The notes beneath the pieces were generated by a model. It did no database searches. It worked only from the letters and a program-made list of their open reading frames with translations, and was not told where the DNA came from. A stretch of 64,000 nucleotides of DNA from Domibacillus aminovorans. GTDB lineage: Bacteria; Bacillota; Bacilli; Bacillales; Domibacillaceae. The stretch is taken from positions 1 through 64,000 of the forward strand of contig NZ_LQWY01000067.1 of assembly GCF_001643235.1 (NCBI RefSeq), read 5' to 3'. Positions 52,175-60,213 of this stretch are shown piece after piece. A program made the position numbers and the translations under genes. The number at the start of each line of letters is the position of its first letter. Positions within the stretch are counted from its first letter, which is position 1.

Positions 52175-52600
52175 CTATTCTCTTCCATCCAATACGCTTC
52201 TCTTCAGAATAAAAAGCTGTAAAAGCTTGTACACACTTCTTTTAATTGTTGTCCAAATGAATAAACTTCTATATTGCATTCGGTTAGTTACCGCGAGCCT
52301 CATCCGATGAATGTGTTCTTCAGTCACATACGTAGTTTCTCGGTCGATTTGTCCTTCCTTATTCAAATTTTCAATGTAGTTGGTTTCCTCTTCAAGGGCC
52401 TTCATCCGAATTTCGGTTTCCACTAATTTCAGTTGATCAGAGTCTTCATCACGTACAATCTTAAGACGATTTCGGGTTTGATTGCACGTCGCGATGACCA
52501 ACAATGCGGCTCCACGGTTGTCAGATAGAGCTAATGGCAGCATCAATCGTACGAATCATAGCTGTCCTTCAAGCTGCACCATCTATTTTTTGAACTCGGA
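52175..52600 (-). pseudogene. C-terminal relic of a Na+/H+ antiporter (NhaK/YvgP-like)
   Basis: The minus strand reads LPLALSDNRGAALLVIATCN, EEETNYIENLNKEGQIDRET and EEHIHRMRLAVTNRMQYRSL, like the helical cytoplasmic tail of CPA1 antiporters. Just upstream a different frame reads AMIRTIDAAISS. No membrane core is present. Family assignment is from pattern resemblance only. Confidence 0.5.
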
Positions 52601-52776
52601 CGTAAAGGTACGATATGCTTGCTTCATCGTGTTTTCGGCTCTACGTCTATTCTAGGTCAAGTAAGTGTACGTGACCGAAATTTTTCTGTCCAGATAAGTG
52701 TAGACGATTCATATAAATTCATTCAAATTCCAAATCCTTTTTGTAAAAAGATTAACCTAAAATGGAAAAAAGTTTT

Positions 52777-52791
52777 TTACAGCGCTTACAA
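52777..52791. promoter_or_regulatory. Candidate CcpA cre site
   Basis: TTGTAAGCGCTGTAA on the minus strand matches the cre consensus WTGNAANCGNWNNCW with one mismatch, directly upstream of the -35 element of the transporter gene. Confidence 0.7.
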
Positions 52792-52798
52792 AATTATA

Positions 52799-52827
52799 TT
52801 GACGGAATAAAAAGAGGATGATATTCT
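52799..52827 (+). promoter_or_regulatory. Promoter of the GPH transporter gene
   Basis: TTGACG (52799-52804), 17 bp, TATTCT (52822-52827). Transcripts would carry a ~240-nt untranslated leader. Confidence 0.75.
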
Positions 52828-52839
52828 ACTGGTACGGTA

Positions 52840-52866
52840 ATTAATTAGTTTATTAAACTAATTAAT
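52840..52866. promoter_or_regulatory. 27-bp palindromic operator
   Basis: ATTAATTAGTTTA-T-TAAACTAATTAAT is a perfect 13-1-13 inverted repeat just after the predicted start point. The arms TTAGTTT/AAACTAA recall XylR-type operators, but the spacing is shorter. Regulator not in the window. Confidence 0.8.
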
Positions 52867-53077
52867 GTTCTATCTCGAGATGTAATAAAAAATTTTTTTA
52901 TATATTTTTGAAAGGGATTTCAAAAATAAAAAATAGGACAAATTTCAAGGAGAAAGGCAAATGTTTTGCTGAAGGTGGGAATAGTGATGGACACACCTTT
53001 AAACATCCGAAGGTTCTGATATTAATTTTAGGGCAAGGCTTCTGAAATATGTTTTTAAAGTAATGGAGGGATAAAAA

Positions 53078-54472
53078 ATGAATCAAAAAGCTACGGGAAC
53101 AGGATCTGCAAATGTGGAAGTCAGAAAATTTGGCATGAGAGATAAATTCGGTTATTTGTTTGGTGATTTCGGTAATGACTTTTTCTTTATACTAGTACTG
53201 TCGTTCTTAATGGTTTACTACACAGATGTTTTCCATATTAGTGCGGCTACTGTAGGAGTCCTCTTTTTAGTTGCACGTTTATGGGATGCCGTTGCGGATG
53301 TTGCATGGGGTCGGTTTATTGATACTAGAAAATCGGGCAAACATGGTAAATTTAAACCATGGATTTTCAGAATGTCCTTTCCACTCGTTATTTCAGGTAT
53401 ATTAATGTTCGTAAAAATTCCAGGTATGTCAGATGGATTTTATATGGCATGGGCTTTCGTCACATATATTGTCTGGGGAACTTTATATAGCACGGTGAAC
53501 ATTCCATACGGCTCCATGGCGTCTGTCATTACGAGCGATCCTATTGAACGTACAGCTTTATCCACTTGGAGAACGATGGGTGCGATGCTGGCAAGCTTAA
53601 TCATTAATGTACTTGGCCCTCTCATTGTGTTTGTAGACAATAAGATAGATGCGAACCGTATGCTGATGGCAGCCGCTATTTTCGGTGTTCTGGCGATTGT
53701 TTGTTACATGGCATGCTATAAATTATCAACGGAACGTATTGTTGCACCTGAAACTGAAAAAGAAAAAGTGAATATAGCTAAAACAATGAAAGGTCTTTTG
53801 AAAAATAAGCCATTAATTTTTATTTTAATCGCATCTTTACTTTTTATGGTGAATACGATGCTGATTGGTACGGTCAATGTGTATTTATTTAAAGATTATT
53901 TCAGTAACGCAGCCGCCTTAAGTATCGTAGGCTTTATCCAAGCGGCAGCTGTATTTCTAGCCATTCCGTTAGTGGCACCACTTGTAGCTAGATTTGGCAA
54001 AAAAGAAACAGCGGCAACAGGTATGTTACTTGCAAGCGTTGTCTATACTCTTTTATACTTCTTGCCAAACTTGACTTTAACGCCATTTATCGCCATTTCA
54101 GCTGTTGGGATGTTTGGGTTTGCCTTCTTCAATTTAGTCGTATGGGCATTCGTAACAGATGTGATCGATTACCATGAATATTTAACCGATTTGCGGGAAG
54201 ATGCAACTGTATATTCGATCTATTCAATGGCTCGTAAATTAGGTCAAGCTATTGCGGGTGGTCTCGGTGGTTTTGCCATTGCAGCAGTTGGATATGATGC
54301 AACTCGTGAGGTGCAAACACAAGGTGCACTTCATGGGATTCATACACTTGCTACTTTAGCGCCTGCAGTCATTTATATTGTGATTTTCTTCATCTTGGTT
54401 TTCCTATACCCATTGAGTAAGAAACGCACAAACCAACTGGCTGCTGATTTGGCTGAAAAACGAAAAATATGA
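53078..54472 (+). CDS. GPH-family sugar:cation symporter (XynP-like)
   Basis: 464 residues, 12 membrane segments. Starts with the family pattern FGMRDKFGYLFGDFGNDFFF and contains DAVADVAWGRFIDTR and VIDYHEYLTDLREDATVYSI. Closest in appearance to B. subtilis XynP, a beta-xyloside permease, and glucuronide carriers; substrate not certain. RBS GGAGGG. It is alone: no glycosidase or regulator lies beside it. Control by cre and a palindromic operator is predicted upstream. Confidence 0.87.
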   Translation: MNQKATGTGSANVEVRKFGMRDKFGYLFGDFGNDFFFILVLSFLMVYYTDVFHISAATVGVLFLVARLWDAVADVAWGRFIDTRKSGKHGKFKPWIFRMSFPLVISGILMFVKIPGMSDGFYMAWAFVTYIVWGTLYSTVNIPYGSMASVITSDPIERTALSTWRTMGAMLASLIINVLGPLIVFVDNKIDANRMLMAAAIFGVLAIVCYMACYKLSTERIVAPETEKEKVNIAKTMKGLLKNKPLIFILIASLLFMVNTMLIGTVNVYLFKDYFSNAAALSIVGFIQAAAVFLAIPLVAPLVARFGKKETAATGMLLASVVYTLLYFLPNLTLTPFIAISAVGMFGFAFFNLVVWAFVTDVIDYHEYLTDLREDATVYSIYSMARKLGQAIAGGLGGFAIAAVGYDATREVQTQGALHGIHTLATLAPAVIYIVIFFILVFLYPLSKKRTNQLAADLAEKRKI

Positions 54473-54492
54473 CGAGCATAATTTAATTTCAA

Positions 54493-54529
54493 AGAAAAAA
54501 TCGTACCGATGAAGGTACGATTTTTTTCG
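54493..54529 (+). terminator. Terminator after GPH transporter
   Basis: AAAAAATCGTACC, loop GATGAA, GGTACGATTTTTTT. Confidence 0.9.
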
Positions 54530-54713
54530 TATATATGCAGTCTCAACCTTTTAGGAGACGGGTGCTTTTTTGCTAATTTGAAGAGCATTTTGCAGATCAT
54601 TGATCTCTTTTTGGATTTTTGAAAACCCTTGGATCTCAGGAGCACTTTTTGTAGACAGCGTCCATTGTTGCTAAGTAGACTTCGCCATTTTTTCGAAAAT
54701 GAGAAGAAATTGG

Positions 54714-55015
54714 GGGTTCTGGTGCGAAAATAATTTGATAAAAATAGAACCTATATTACCTACTAACTTGCCCGTTATGATGCTATTCCGAACAACTGAT
54801 GTATGAATTCAACTTCATTTTGGGCAGACTTCACCCCTTGGTGAACTTGCCTCTTTTTTATGGTTCTGGTGCAAATATGGTATTCATTAAAAAAAGACGT
54901 ATGAAACCTTATCAGAATCGCTAGTTAAGCTGATAGACCAAACAATTGATGGATGAACGTTATTTGATTTTGCACAGAGTTATCCCTTAGAAGAAGTTGC
55001 TTCTTTTTCAGCATT
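54714..55015. repeat. Diverged ~150-bp direct repeat in a gene-free stretch
   Basis: Two units begin GGTTCTGGTGC (about 54715 and 54861) and share AACAACTGATGTATGAA / AACAATTGATGGATGAA and TTGCCTCTTTTT / TTGCTTCTTTTT. On the minus strand both read QN..-FIHQLFG in one frame. This looks like duplicated debris, perhaps of an insertion sequence. No intact gene is seen in 54530-55290. Confidence 0.55.
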
Positions 55016-55249
55016 CAGACACTCCTATCTAAAATAATAAGAAACCCATCATTGTTTTTCCTCTGTATCTATGCGCAAATGATGTCAGATGGAGCGATGA
55101 CCCTAAGTGAAGCGGCTTTGAAATACTTCCTGTAAAAACACCTATGCCGCAGCCGGCCAAAACTCTTTAATCCATTCTTTAAGTTATTCCCCGGTTTTCA
55201 TTTGCTATAAGTGTAGAAGTCAATTCTTCCTTTGAAAATAATGTATTTT

Positions 55250-55277
55250 TTGAATAAAATGCTCACTTATATATAAT
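55250..55277 (+). promoter_or_regulatory. Promoter of leader ORF and rlmN-like gene
   Basis: TTGAAT (55250-55255), 16 bp, TATAAT (55272-55277), 20 bp before the first leader start codon. Confidence 0.65.
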
Positions 55278-55296
55278 AAGAAGAGCTGTACTATAA

Positions 55297-55401
55297 ATGA
55301 ATGAAGTTTATACAGTATCCCCCGTACCTCTCCTTGCTTTTTTTAGAAATTGGAACGATAATAAACGAGTTGCTAGTTTAGGCTGCTATAACGTAGAATA
55401 G
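55297..55401 (+). CDS. Possible leader peptide upstream of rlmN-like gene
   Basis: 34 codons: MNEVYTVSPVPLLAFFRNWN then DNKRVASLGCYNVE, ending 35 bp before the methylase gene. A second start four bases later opens an overlapping 26-codon frame beginning MKFIQYPPYLSLLFLEIG. The ribosome site is weak (AAGAAGAG). Short ORFs in the leader of ribosome-protection or rRNA-methylase genes often mediate drug-induced attenuation; here this is inference. Confidence 0.4.
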   Translation: MNEVYTVSPVPLLAFFRNWNDNKRVASLGCYNVE

Positions 55402-55436
55402 GGTTAAATTTTAGAGCTTTGAAAAGAGGGTAACAA

Positions 55437-56498
55437 ATGAATAAAAAATCCATTTATGGGTTGACATTTGATCAACTAGAAGAATGGCTTATGGCATATG
55501 GGCATAAAAAGTTTCGTGCATCACAAGTTTGGGATTGGCTATATAGAAAGCGGGTAACAGACTTCTCTGAAATGATTGATATCAATCAAGAGTGTGTTCA
55601 ATTACTAGCTGATCACTTTGTCATACAAACATTAAATGAGCATATTAAGCAACAATCAGCGGATGGAACGGTTAAGTTTTTGTTCAAGTTACATGATGGC
55701 AATTTGATCGAAACGGTATTGATGAGACATAAATTTGGTTTATCGGTTTGTGTCACAACGCAAGTCGGCTGTAACATTGGCTGTAGTTTTTGTGCGAGTG
55801 GATTATTGGCAAAAACACGCGATTTATCCAGTGGAGAAATCGTAGAACAGATTATGAATGTGCAGCATCATCTGGATAAAGCGGGCCAAAGTGAAAAAGT
55901 AAGTCACGTTGTGGTCATGGGGATTGGTGAGCCATTTGACAATTTTGATAACCTTATTGACTTCATAAGAGTGATTATTGATCAAAAAGGGCTTGAAATC
56001 GCGGCAAGACATATTACTGTGTCAACGAGCGGGCTTGCAGATAAAATTTATGAATTCACCGATACGAAATTACCGGTAAACTTAGCCATATCATTGCATG
56101 CGCCAAATGATGAACTTCGAACGCGGATTATGAAAATAAACCGGGCGATTCCGATAGAAAAATTAATGAAGGCCGTCGACTATTATTTGGAAAAAACAAA
56201 CCGGAGAATTACATTTGAATATATCTTGCTGAAGGATGTAAACGACCGTAAGGAAGACGCTCTTCAACTTGCCGAATTGATTGGCGAAAAGCGGCAATAC
56301 GTTAACTTAATTCCATATAATCCGGTTGATGAACATAGTCAGTACCAAAGAAGTGATCCGGAAGCAGTGATGGCCTTTTATGATACGCTCAAAAAGAAAG
56401 GCATTAACTGTGTTGTTCGTCAAGAACATGGGACAGATATTGATGCTGCTTGTGGACAATTAAGAAGCAAGCAAATTAAAAAAGCCAGAGCTCAATAA
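55437..56498 (+). CDS. RlmN/Cfr-family radical SAM 23S rRNA methyltransferase
   Basis: 353 residues. Radical SAM cluster motif CNIGCSFC (C112, C116, C119), SAM region [14 protein letters not shown], and the methyl-carrying C-terminal cysteine in [10 protein letters not shown] (C339). Overall it resembles RlmN (C2 methylation of A2503) more than Cfr. It reads [17 protein letters not shown] where housekeeping Bacillus RlmN has CASTLGGLKR. It is not in the usual rlmN context (near prpC), so a second, accessory copy is likely. RBS AGAGGG. A short ORF-containing leader precedes it. Confidence 0.85.
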   Translation: MNKKSIYGLTFDQLEEWLMAYGHKKFRASQVWDWLYRKRVTDFSEMIDINQECVQLLADHFVIQTLNEHIKQQSADGTVKFLFKLHDGNLIETVLMRHKFGLSVCVTTQVGCNIGCSFCASGLLAKTRDLSSGEIVEQIMNVQHHLDKAGQSEKVSHVVVMGIGEPFDNFDNLIDFIRVIIDQKGLEIAARHITVSTSGLADKIYEFTDTKLPVNLAISLHAPNDELRTRIMKINRAIPIEKLMKAVDYYLEKTNRRITFEYILLKDVNDRKEDALQLAELIGEKRQYVNLIPYNPVDEHSQYQRSDPEAVMAFYDTLKKKGINCVVRQEHGTDIDAACGQLRSKQIKKARAQ

Positions 56499-56576
56499 CT
56501 TGGAAAAGATCATTGCGGATTAGGATGCTAATGAAGACTTAATGAAAAATGTATTCATTAACATGAAAATGACTAT

Positions 56577-56615
56577 AAAAAAAGAAGCTAAGGGCATCCT
56601 TTAGCTTCTTTTTCT
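56577..56615 (+). terminator. Terminator after rlmN-like gene
   Basis: AAAGAAGCTAA, loop GGGCATCC, TTTAGCTTCTTTTTC. Confidence 0.88.
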
Positions 56616-56691
56616 TTATCCACAAGTTTGTTGTGGTATTTTCCGACTTTCTGAATATAAGTATATCAGTGAATTAAATTGATCACATAAT

Positions 56692-56732
56692 AAATGCGTA
56701 TGGAAAAAGGTACCCATCTTCCATATGCATTA
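56692..56732. repeat. Hairpin in gene-free AT-rich spacer
   Basis: AATGCGTATGGAA pairs with TTCCATATGCATT (one mismatch) around a 13-nt loop. No gene is visible in 56499-57007. Confidence 0.65.
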
Positions 56733-56751
56733 TTTAATGGATTGTAAAGTG

Positions 56752-56791
56752 AAAAAAACTATTTTAATAAATATTTTAAAATAGTTTTTTT
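56752..56791. terminator. Strong bidirectional A/T hairpin
   Basis: AAAAAAACTATTTTAA and TTAAAATAGTTTTTTT pair perfectly over 16 bp around an 8-nt loop, giving a T-run on either strand. It insulates the downstream gene. Confidence 0.8.
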
Positions 56792-57007
56792 AATGGGAAT
56801 GTAAAAAATAAACAGAGTTATAATTTTAGAATACTTACGTTTGATTTTGTATATTAAAATAGTTTCTTTCTGCTAGTATAAATCATCCAATTGCGATGTG
56901 TTAACAAAGAAAAAATCTATAAGCTGTAGAGAGGAGAGAAGGTCTAAGCAAAAGGTGATAAAATAAAACAACGAAGAAACAAATAGAGGATAAGAGGGAG
57001 ATTGAAC

Positions 57008-58528
57008 TTGAATAAAAATATAAATCATCCACCTGATTATTCATCCGCTCCACAGGATAACTTAATCTTAGAACATTACGGAATAAATGAACTTAATTTC
57101 GAATCTATTAAAAATTACCGATATAAATTTTCAGCCATTAAACCAGATCATCCATGGAATGGACTTGAAACAAAAGAATTTTTATATAAGATCGGTGCAT
57201 GGGGAAAGGTACGAAATACGAGTAAGGAAGGCTTGACTATCGCTGGATTATTAATGTTCAGTGAGGAAAGGATTATTACGGAGGTTTTGCCGCAGTATTT
57301 TCTTGAATATAGAGAAAGCTTAGAAGGGACAGAGAAAGGGAATTGGTCCAACCGTTTTACTTCACAAGATGGAACGTGGTCAGGGAATGTATTTGATTTT
57401 TACTTTAAGGCAAGTGCTGATTTGGCTGCCGATTATAATGTTTTATATGAAAATAACCGTTTTGATCAGTCTGTTGAGAAGGATGATCTGTCTTGCTTGC
57501 ATGAAGCATTGATCAATTCATTAGTTCACTCTGATTATTATGGAGGTGGCGGCATTGTCATTGAAAAAGAAAAAGAATTATTCCGATTTTCAAACCCTGG
57601 TCTTTTTCGTATGTCAGTAGAACAAGCGTTAGAAGGCAACATGAGCAATCTTCGCAATCCTAACCTTTTTAAAATGTTTATTTTAATCGGACTTTGTAAA
57701 AGGACTGGTTCGGGATTGAAAAATATCGAAGCAACATGGGAAAAGAAGAAAGAGGGAACTTTGGATATAATCCAGGCACTAGAGTCAGAGCGTACAATCC
57801 TCGCGTTACATGTAAAATTAAATTTGTTGGAGGAAGAAGAACAATTAAAGGAAGTAGACGAAAGTGATCTTTTTATATTCCATGAAGACGAAGAACCTTT
57901 AACAAAGAACGTTGATGACACGATAGACTCCATAAATAAGAATGAAAGCTCCATCAATAAAGAGGGTAACTCCTATATTAAATATAAGAACTCCGATATT
58001 ATCATTGATAACTCTATAAATAATAAGACGAACTCCGATATTAATAATGGTAACTCCTATAATATCGATGATAAGTCCGTTAGTAAAGAGAATAACTCCG
58101 ATAATAATAGGGAGTATCTATTTATTCATACTTTTAACTCCGACAATAGTGAAGTGCCTATAATAAACCATGAAAACACAGATATAACAGATATAACGGC
58201 AAATGATTTGACATATGAACAAAAAGAAAAAGCAGCAGATCTCTCTTCTTCAAAGGAAGTAGAGGAAGAACTATGGGAGATTTCAGAACTTGCCAGAAGG
58301 AAAAGGCGCTTGCAGCCAAGCACGATGGAAGAGATTATCATTAGACTGTGCACCCAAAAGCCATTAATGTTAAAAGAATTGGCATACTTATTAGAGAGAA
58401 CACCGGATGGATTAAGAAATAATTATTTAGCTAAGCTACTAAGTAAAGGGAGGGTAAGGCTAAAATATCCAGATCAATTAAATCATCCGAAGCAAGCTTA
58501 CATGGTTGTTGAGAAGAAAGATCAATGA
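57008..58528 (+). CDS. RecG-C/Schlafen-associated ATP-binding protein with 7-residue repeat linker
   Basis: 506 residues. Residues ~45-100 (ETKEFLYKIGAWGKV, GLTIAGLLMFSEERII) and ~160-230 (LHEALINSLVHSDYYGGGGI, FSNPGLF, NPNLFKMFILIGLCKRTGSG) form the GHKL-like HATPase_c_4 module usually found after an AlbA_2/Schlafen domain. Here that N-terminal domain is absent. Residues 307-397 are thirteen 7-residue units of NSDIxxx type, then a C-terminal winged helix (TMEEIIIRLCTQKPLMLKEL). The TTG at 57008 is chosen for its distance from GAGGGAG; TTG 57002 is too close. The region is AT-rich and looks acquired. Function unknown; regulatory or defence role possible. Confidence 0.75.
   Translation: MNKNINHPPDYSSAPQDNLILEHYGINELNFESIKNYRYKFSAIKPDHPWNGLETKEFLYKIGAWGKVRNTSKEGLTIAGLLMFSEERIITEVLPQYFLEYRESLEGTEKGNWSNRFTSQDGTWSGNVFDFYFKASADLAADYNVLYENNRFDQSVEKDDLSCLHEALINSLVHSDYYGGGGIVIEKEKELFRFSNPGLFRMSVEQALEGNMSNLRNPNLFKMFILIGLCKRTGSGLKNIEATWEKKKEGTLDIIQALESERTILALHVKLNLLEEEEQLKEVDESDLFIFHEDEEPLTKNVDDTIDSINKNESSINKEGNSYIKYKNSDIIIDNSINNKTNSDINNGNSYNIDDKSVSKENNSDNNREYLFIHTFNSDNSEVPIINHENTDITDITANDLTYEQKEKAADLSSSKEVEEELWEISELARRKRRLQPSTMEEIIIRLCTQKPLMLKELAYLLERTPDGLRNNYLAKLLSKGRVRLKYPDQLNHPKQAYMVVEKKDQ
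57926..58198 (+). repeat. Thirteen in-frame 21-bp tandem repeat units
   Basis: Units of exactly 21 bp, most starting AACTCC or GACTCC, encode heptads such as NSYIKYK, NSDIIID, NSINNKT, NSDINNG, NSYNIDD, NSDNNRE. Phase is kept throughout although units diverge (YLFIHTF, PIINHEN). It forms the linker between the ATPase-like and winged-helix parts of the host protein. Confidence 0.88.
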
Positions 58529-58614
58529 TTGTAGATAGGTCTTTAATTGGGAATAAAGAAATATTAGAATAATGAATATTTCCAAAAATAATATTAATAA
58601 GGAGCGGTAGGCAA

Positions 58615-58851
58615 GTGGGACAATGCAGTATCGATCACTCACAAGAGGATGTAATACAAAAACTCGAAAGCCAGCGGGACTTTTTACCAGCAGCTTTGTA
58701 CGAAGAGTTGCAGTCACTTTTAAAGAACGAGCATGTACAGGAAGGGTTAAATGAGTTATTTCATTTATTTAAAAAATATGACCTAGCTTCCCAAGAAGAA
58801 CAGGAAGTGCGAAATCAAAAATTAATGCACTTGATACACAGTAACAAGTAA
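58615..58851 (+). CDS. Small hypothetical protein
   Basis: 78 residues, acidic-basic helical, no membrane segment. Contains DVIQKLESQRDFLPAALYEE and LNELFHLFKKYDLASQEEQE. Not recognised as a named family; possibly a Bacillus-specific small protein. GTG start with AAGGAG ten bases upstream. It follows the ATP-binding protein gene by 86 bp. Confidence 0.7.
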   Translation: MGQCSIDHSQEDVIQKLESQRDFLPAALYEELQSLLKNEHVQEGLNELFHLFKKYDLASQEEQEVRNQKLMHLIHSNK

Positions 58852-58929
58852 GCAAAAGAATAATAGCCCATTCCGTTGAATAAAAGTAAATGAAAAGGCA
58901 TGCAGATAATCAGACAAAGGAGGAGAAAA

Positions 58930-59175
58930 ATGGATTTCTTCTTGGTTGGTCTTGGTTTATGGATAATGATTGGATCTGCCTTGCTTTTATTTATATGGGG
59001 GCTATGGAAAAAATCGTGGAGAGCATTAGTATGGAGTGGAATAGCTCTTTTACCGTCAATACTTTCTATATACATTGGCGGTACAGAAGGATGGCTTAAG
59101 GTATCTATTCTTTTGCCATTGGTACTCTTTGTTCGAGCTTACTACATGAAAAAAAGAAGGGCGCGTCTGTTATGA
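58930..59175 (+). CDS. Small membrane protein, unknown
   Basis: 81 residues, three hydrophobic segments (~3-23, ~30-47, ~52-70) and a basic C-terminus (KKRRARLL). ATG 58930 follows AAAGGAGGAG; in-frame earlier codons would cover that site. No family recognised. A terminator follows. Confidence 0.75.
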   Translation: MDFFLVGLGLWIMIGSALLLFIWGLWKKSWRALVWSGIALLPSILSIYIGGTEGWLKVSILLPLVLFVRAYYMKKRRARLL

Positions 59176-59188
59176 GGCCTCATTAATA

Positions 59189-59219
59189 TTGAAAACTGCT
59201 TCATTTTTGAAGCGGTTTT
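59189..59219 (+). terminator. Terminator after small membrane protein
   Basis: AAAACTGCTTCA, loop TTTT, TGAAGCGGTTTT (one T-G pair). Confidence 0.75.
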
Positions 59220-59305
59220 CCGGTTATTTTTAATCAGATATACTATGGAAAAATAAAATATGGTAAAGTGGAAGCCTATAATAATATAAAAAAGGTGGTT
59301 TTAAC

Positions 59306-59656
59306 ATGACGACACAAAATGAAAATGCGGCTTTACCTCCTAAGACGTGCACGATTGAGCGTTTAGTAACAATGGAAGAAGATGTTAAAAAAGTATTGAA
59401 AGGTGAAAAAACAGCTACGCGCCGCAATGGCCGCTATGCGGATATTGGCGAAGTGATGACGCTTGATGGCCGTGATTTCGTAGTGGAGCGCGTATATTCA
59501 CAATCACTCGGTGAATTAACAGATGAGCACGCTAAGCAAGAAGGATATGCGACGGTTGAAGAATATAAAAATTCAATTTTATCGTATCATCCAAATATGC
59601 CTTGGCTTCCGCAAATGCGTGTGTGGGTGCACGAATTCCGCGCTGTTCAGAATTGA
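59306..59656 (+). CDS. ASCH domain protein
   Basis: 116 residues. KKVLKGEKTATRRNGRYADI and MPWLPQMRVWVHEF fit an ASCH (PUA-like, RNA-binding or N4-acetylcytidine amidohydrolase-like) domain, with the conserved basic patch near residues 35-45. Physiological role unknown. Start ATG with AAAGGTGG seven bases upstream. Codon use resembles the core genes more than the AT-rich region before it. Confidence 0.75.
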   Translation: MTTQNENAALPPKTCTIERLVTMEEDVKKVLKGEKTATRRNGRYADIGEVMTLDGRDFVVERVYSQSLGELTDEHAKQEGYATVEEYKNSILSYHPNMPWLPQMRVWVHEFRAVQN

Positions 59657-59668
59657 TTTAAGTAAAGG

Positions 59669-60109
59669 GTGAATACGATTTATCAAGTTATATTATTTTT
59701 GCACATTTTTAGTGCAGTCTTGTCCATTGGCCCATTTTTTGTACTTGTGCCGATGATTCCAAGAATGCGGGCAGCGGATCAAAGAGGGCTGCTTGCGTAT
59801 TTGTCTTTGTTCAAATCAACCGTCAGTCTCGTGAAACATGCCGGTCATGTACTCGTGACGACGGGTGTTTTGCTTGTATGGAAAAGCGCGTGGTCTTGGT
59901 CAACATCGTGGGTTGTTATGACGATTGCAGTTATGGTCAGCTCCGTGTTTTTCCTCGCACGCGCCTTTTCACCGGTTATTTGCAGGTTTCACGCGCAGAA
60001 AATAAGTCAAGATAAGTTAATAAGTAAGCTGCATCGTTCTGTCTGGATTTATATTGCCTTACTCATGATCATGTTATGGTTCATGGTTGCAAAACCGGCT
60101 CTTTGGTGA
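59669..60109 (+). CDS. Four-helix membrane protein (DUF2269-like)
   Basis: 146 residues with four hydrophobic segments (~6-28, ~52-70, ~80-98, ~122-140). Histidines H12 (LFLHIFSAV) and H57/H60 (VKHAGHVLV) and H~117 (LHRSVWIY) lie in or near the helices, a pattern seen in small putative heme or redox membrane proteins; this is suggestive only. GTG start 12 bp after the ASCH gene with weak AAAGG site. Confidence 0.65.
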   Translation: MNTIYQVILFLHIFSAVLSIGPFFVLVPMIPRMRAADQRGLLAYLSLFKSTVSLVKHAGHVLVTTGVLLVWKSAWSWSTSWVVMTIAVMVSSVFFLARAFSPVICRFHAQKISQDKLISKLHRSVWIYIALLMIMLWFMVAKPALW

Positions 60110-60213
60110 AATAAAAAAGACTTGTCATATGGGATATTTACAAATTAACAGCATTCAAAATCCATTGTTTACGAAGCTACATAAATGAACACGTCTTGTT
60201 TGATTTTATTCAT

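Noticed and set aside
52619-52810. 63-codon plus-strand frame before the GPH transporter
   Set aside because: No ribosome site, no recognisable pattern, and it overlaps the cre and promoter elements.
57926-58198. 21-bp repeats considered as a CRISPR array
   Set aside because: No spacers; units abut and stay in frame inside an ORF, with no cas genes near.
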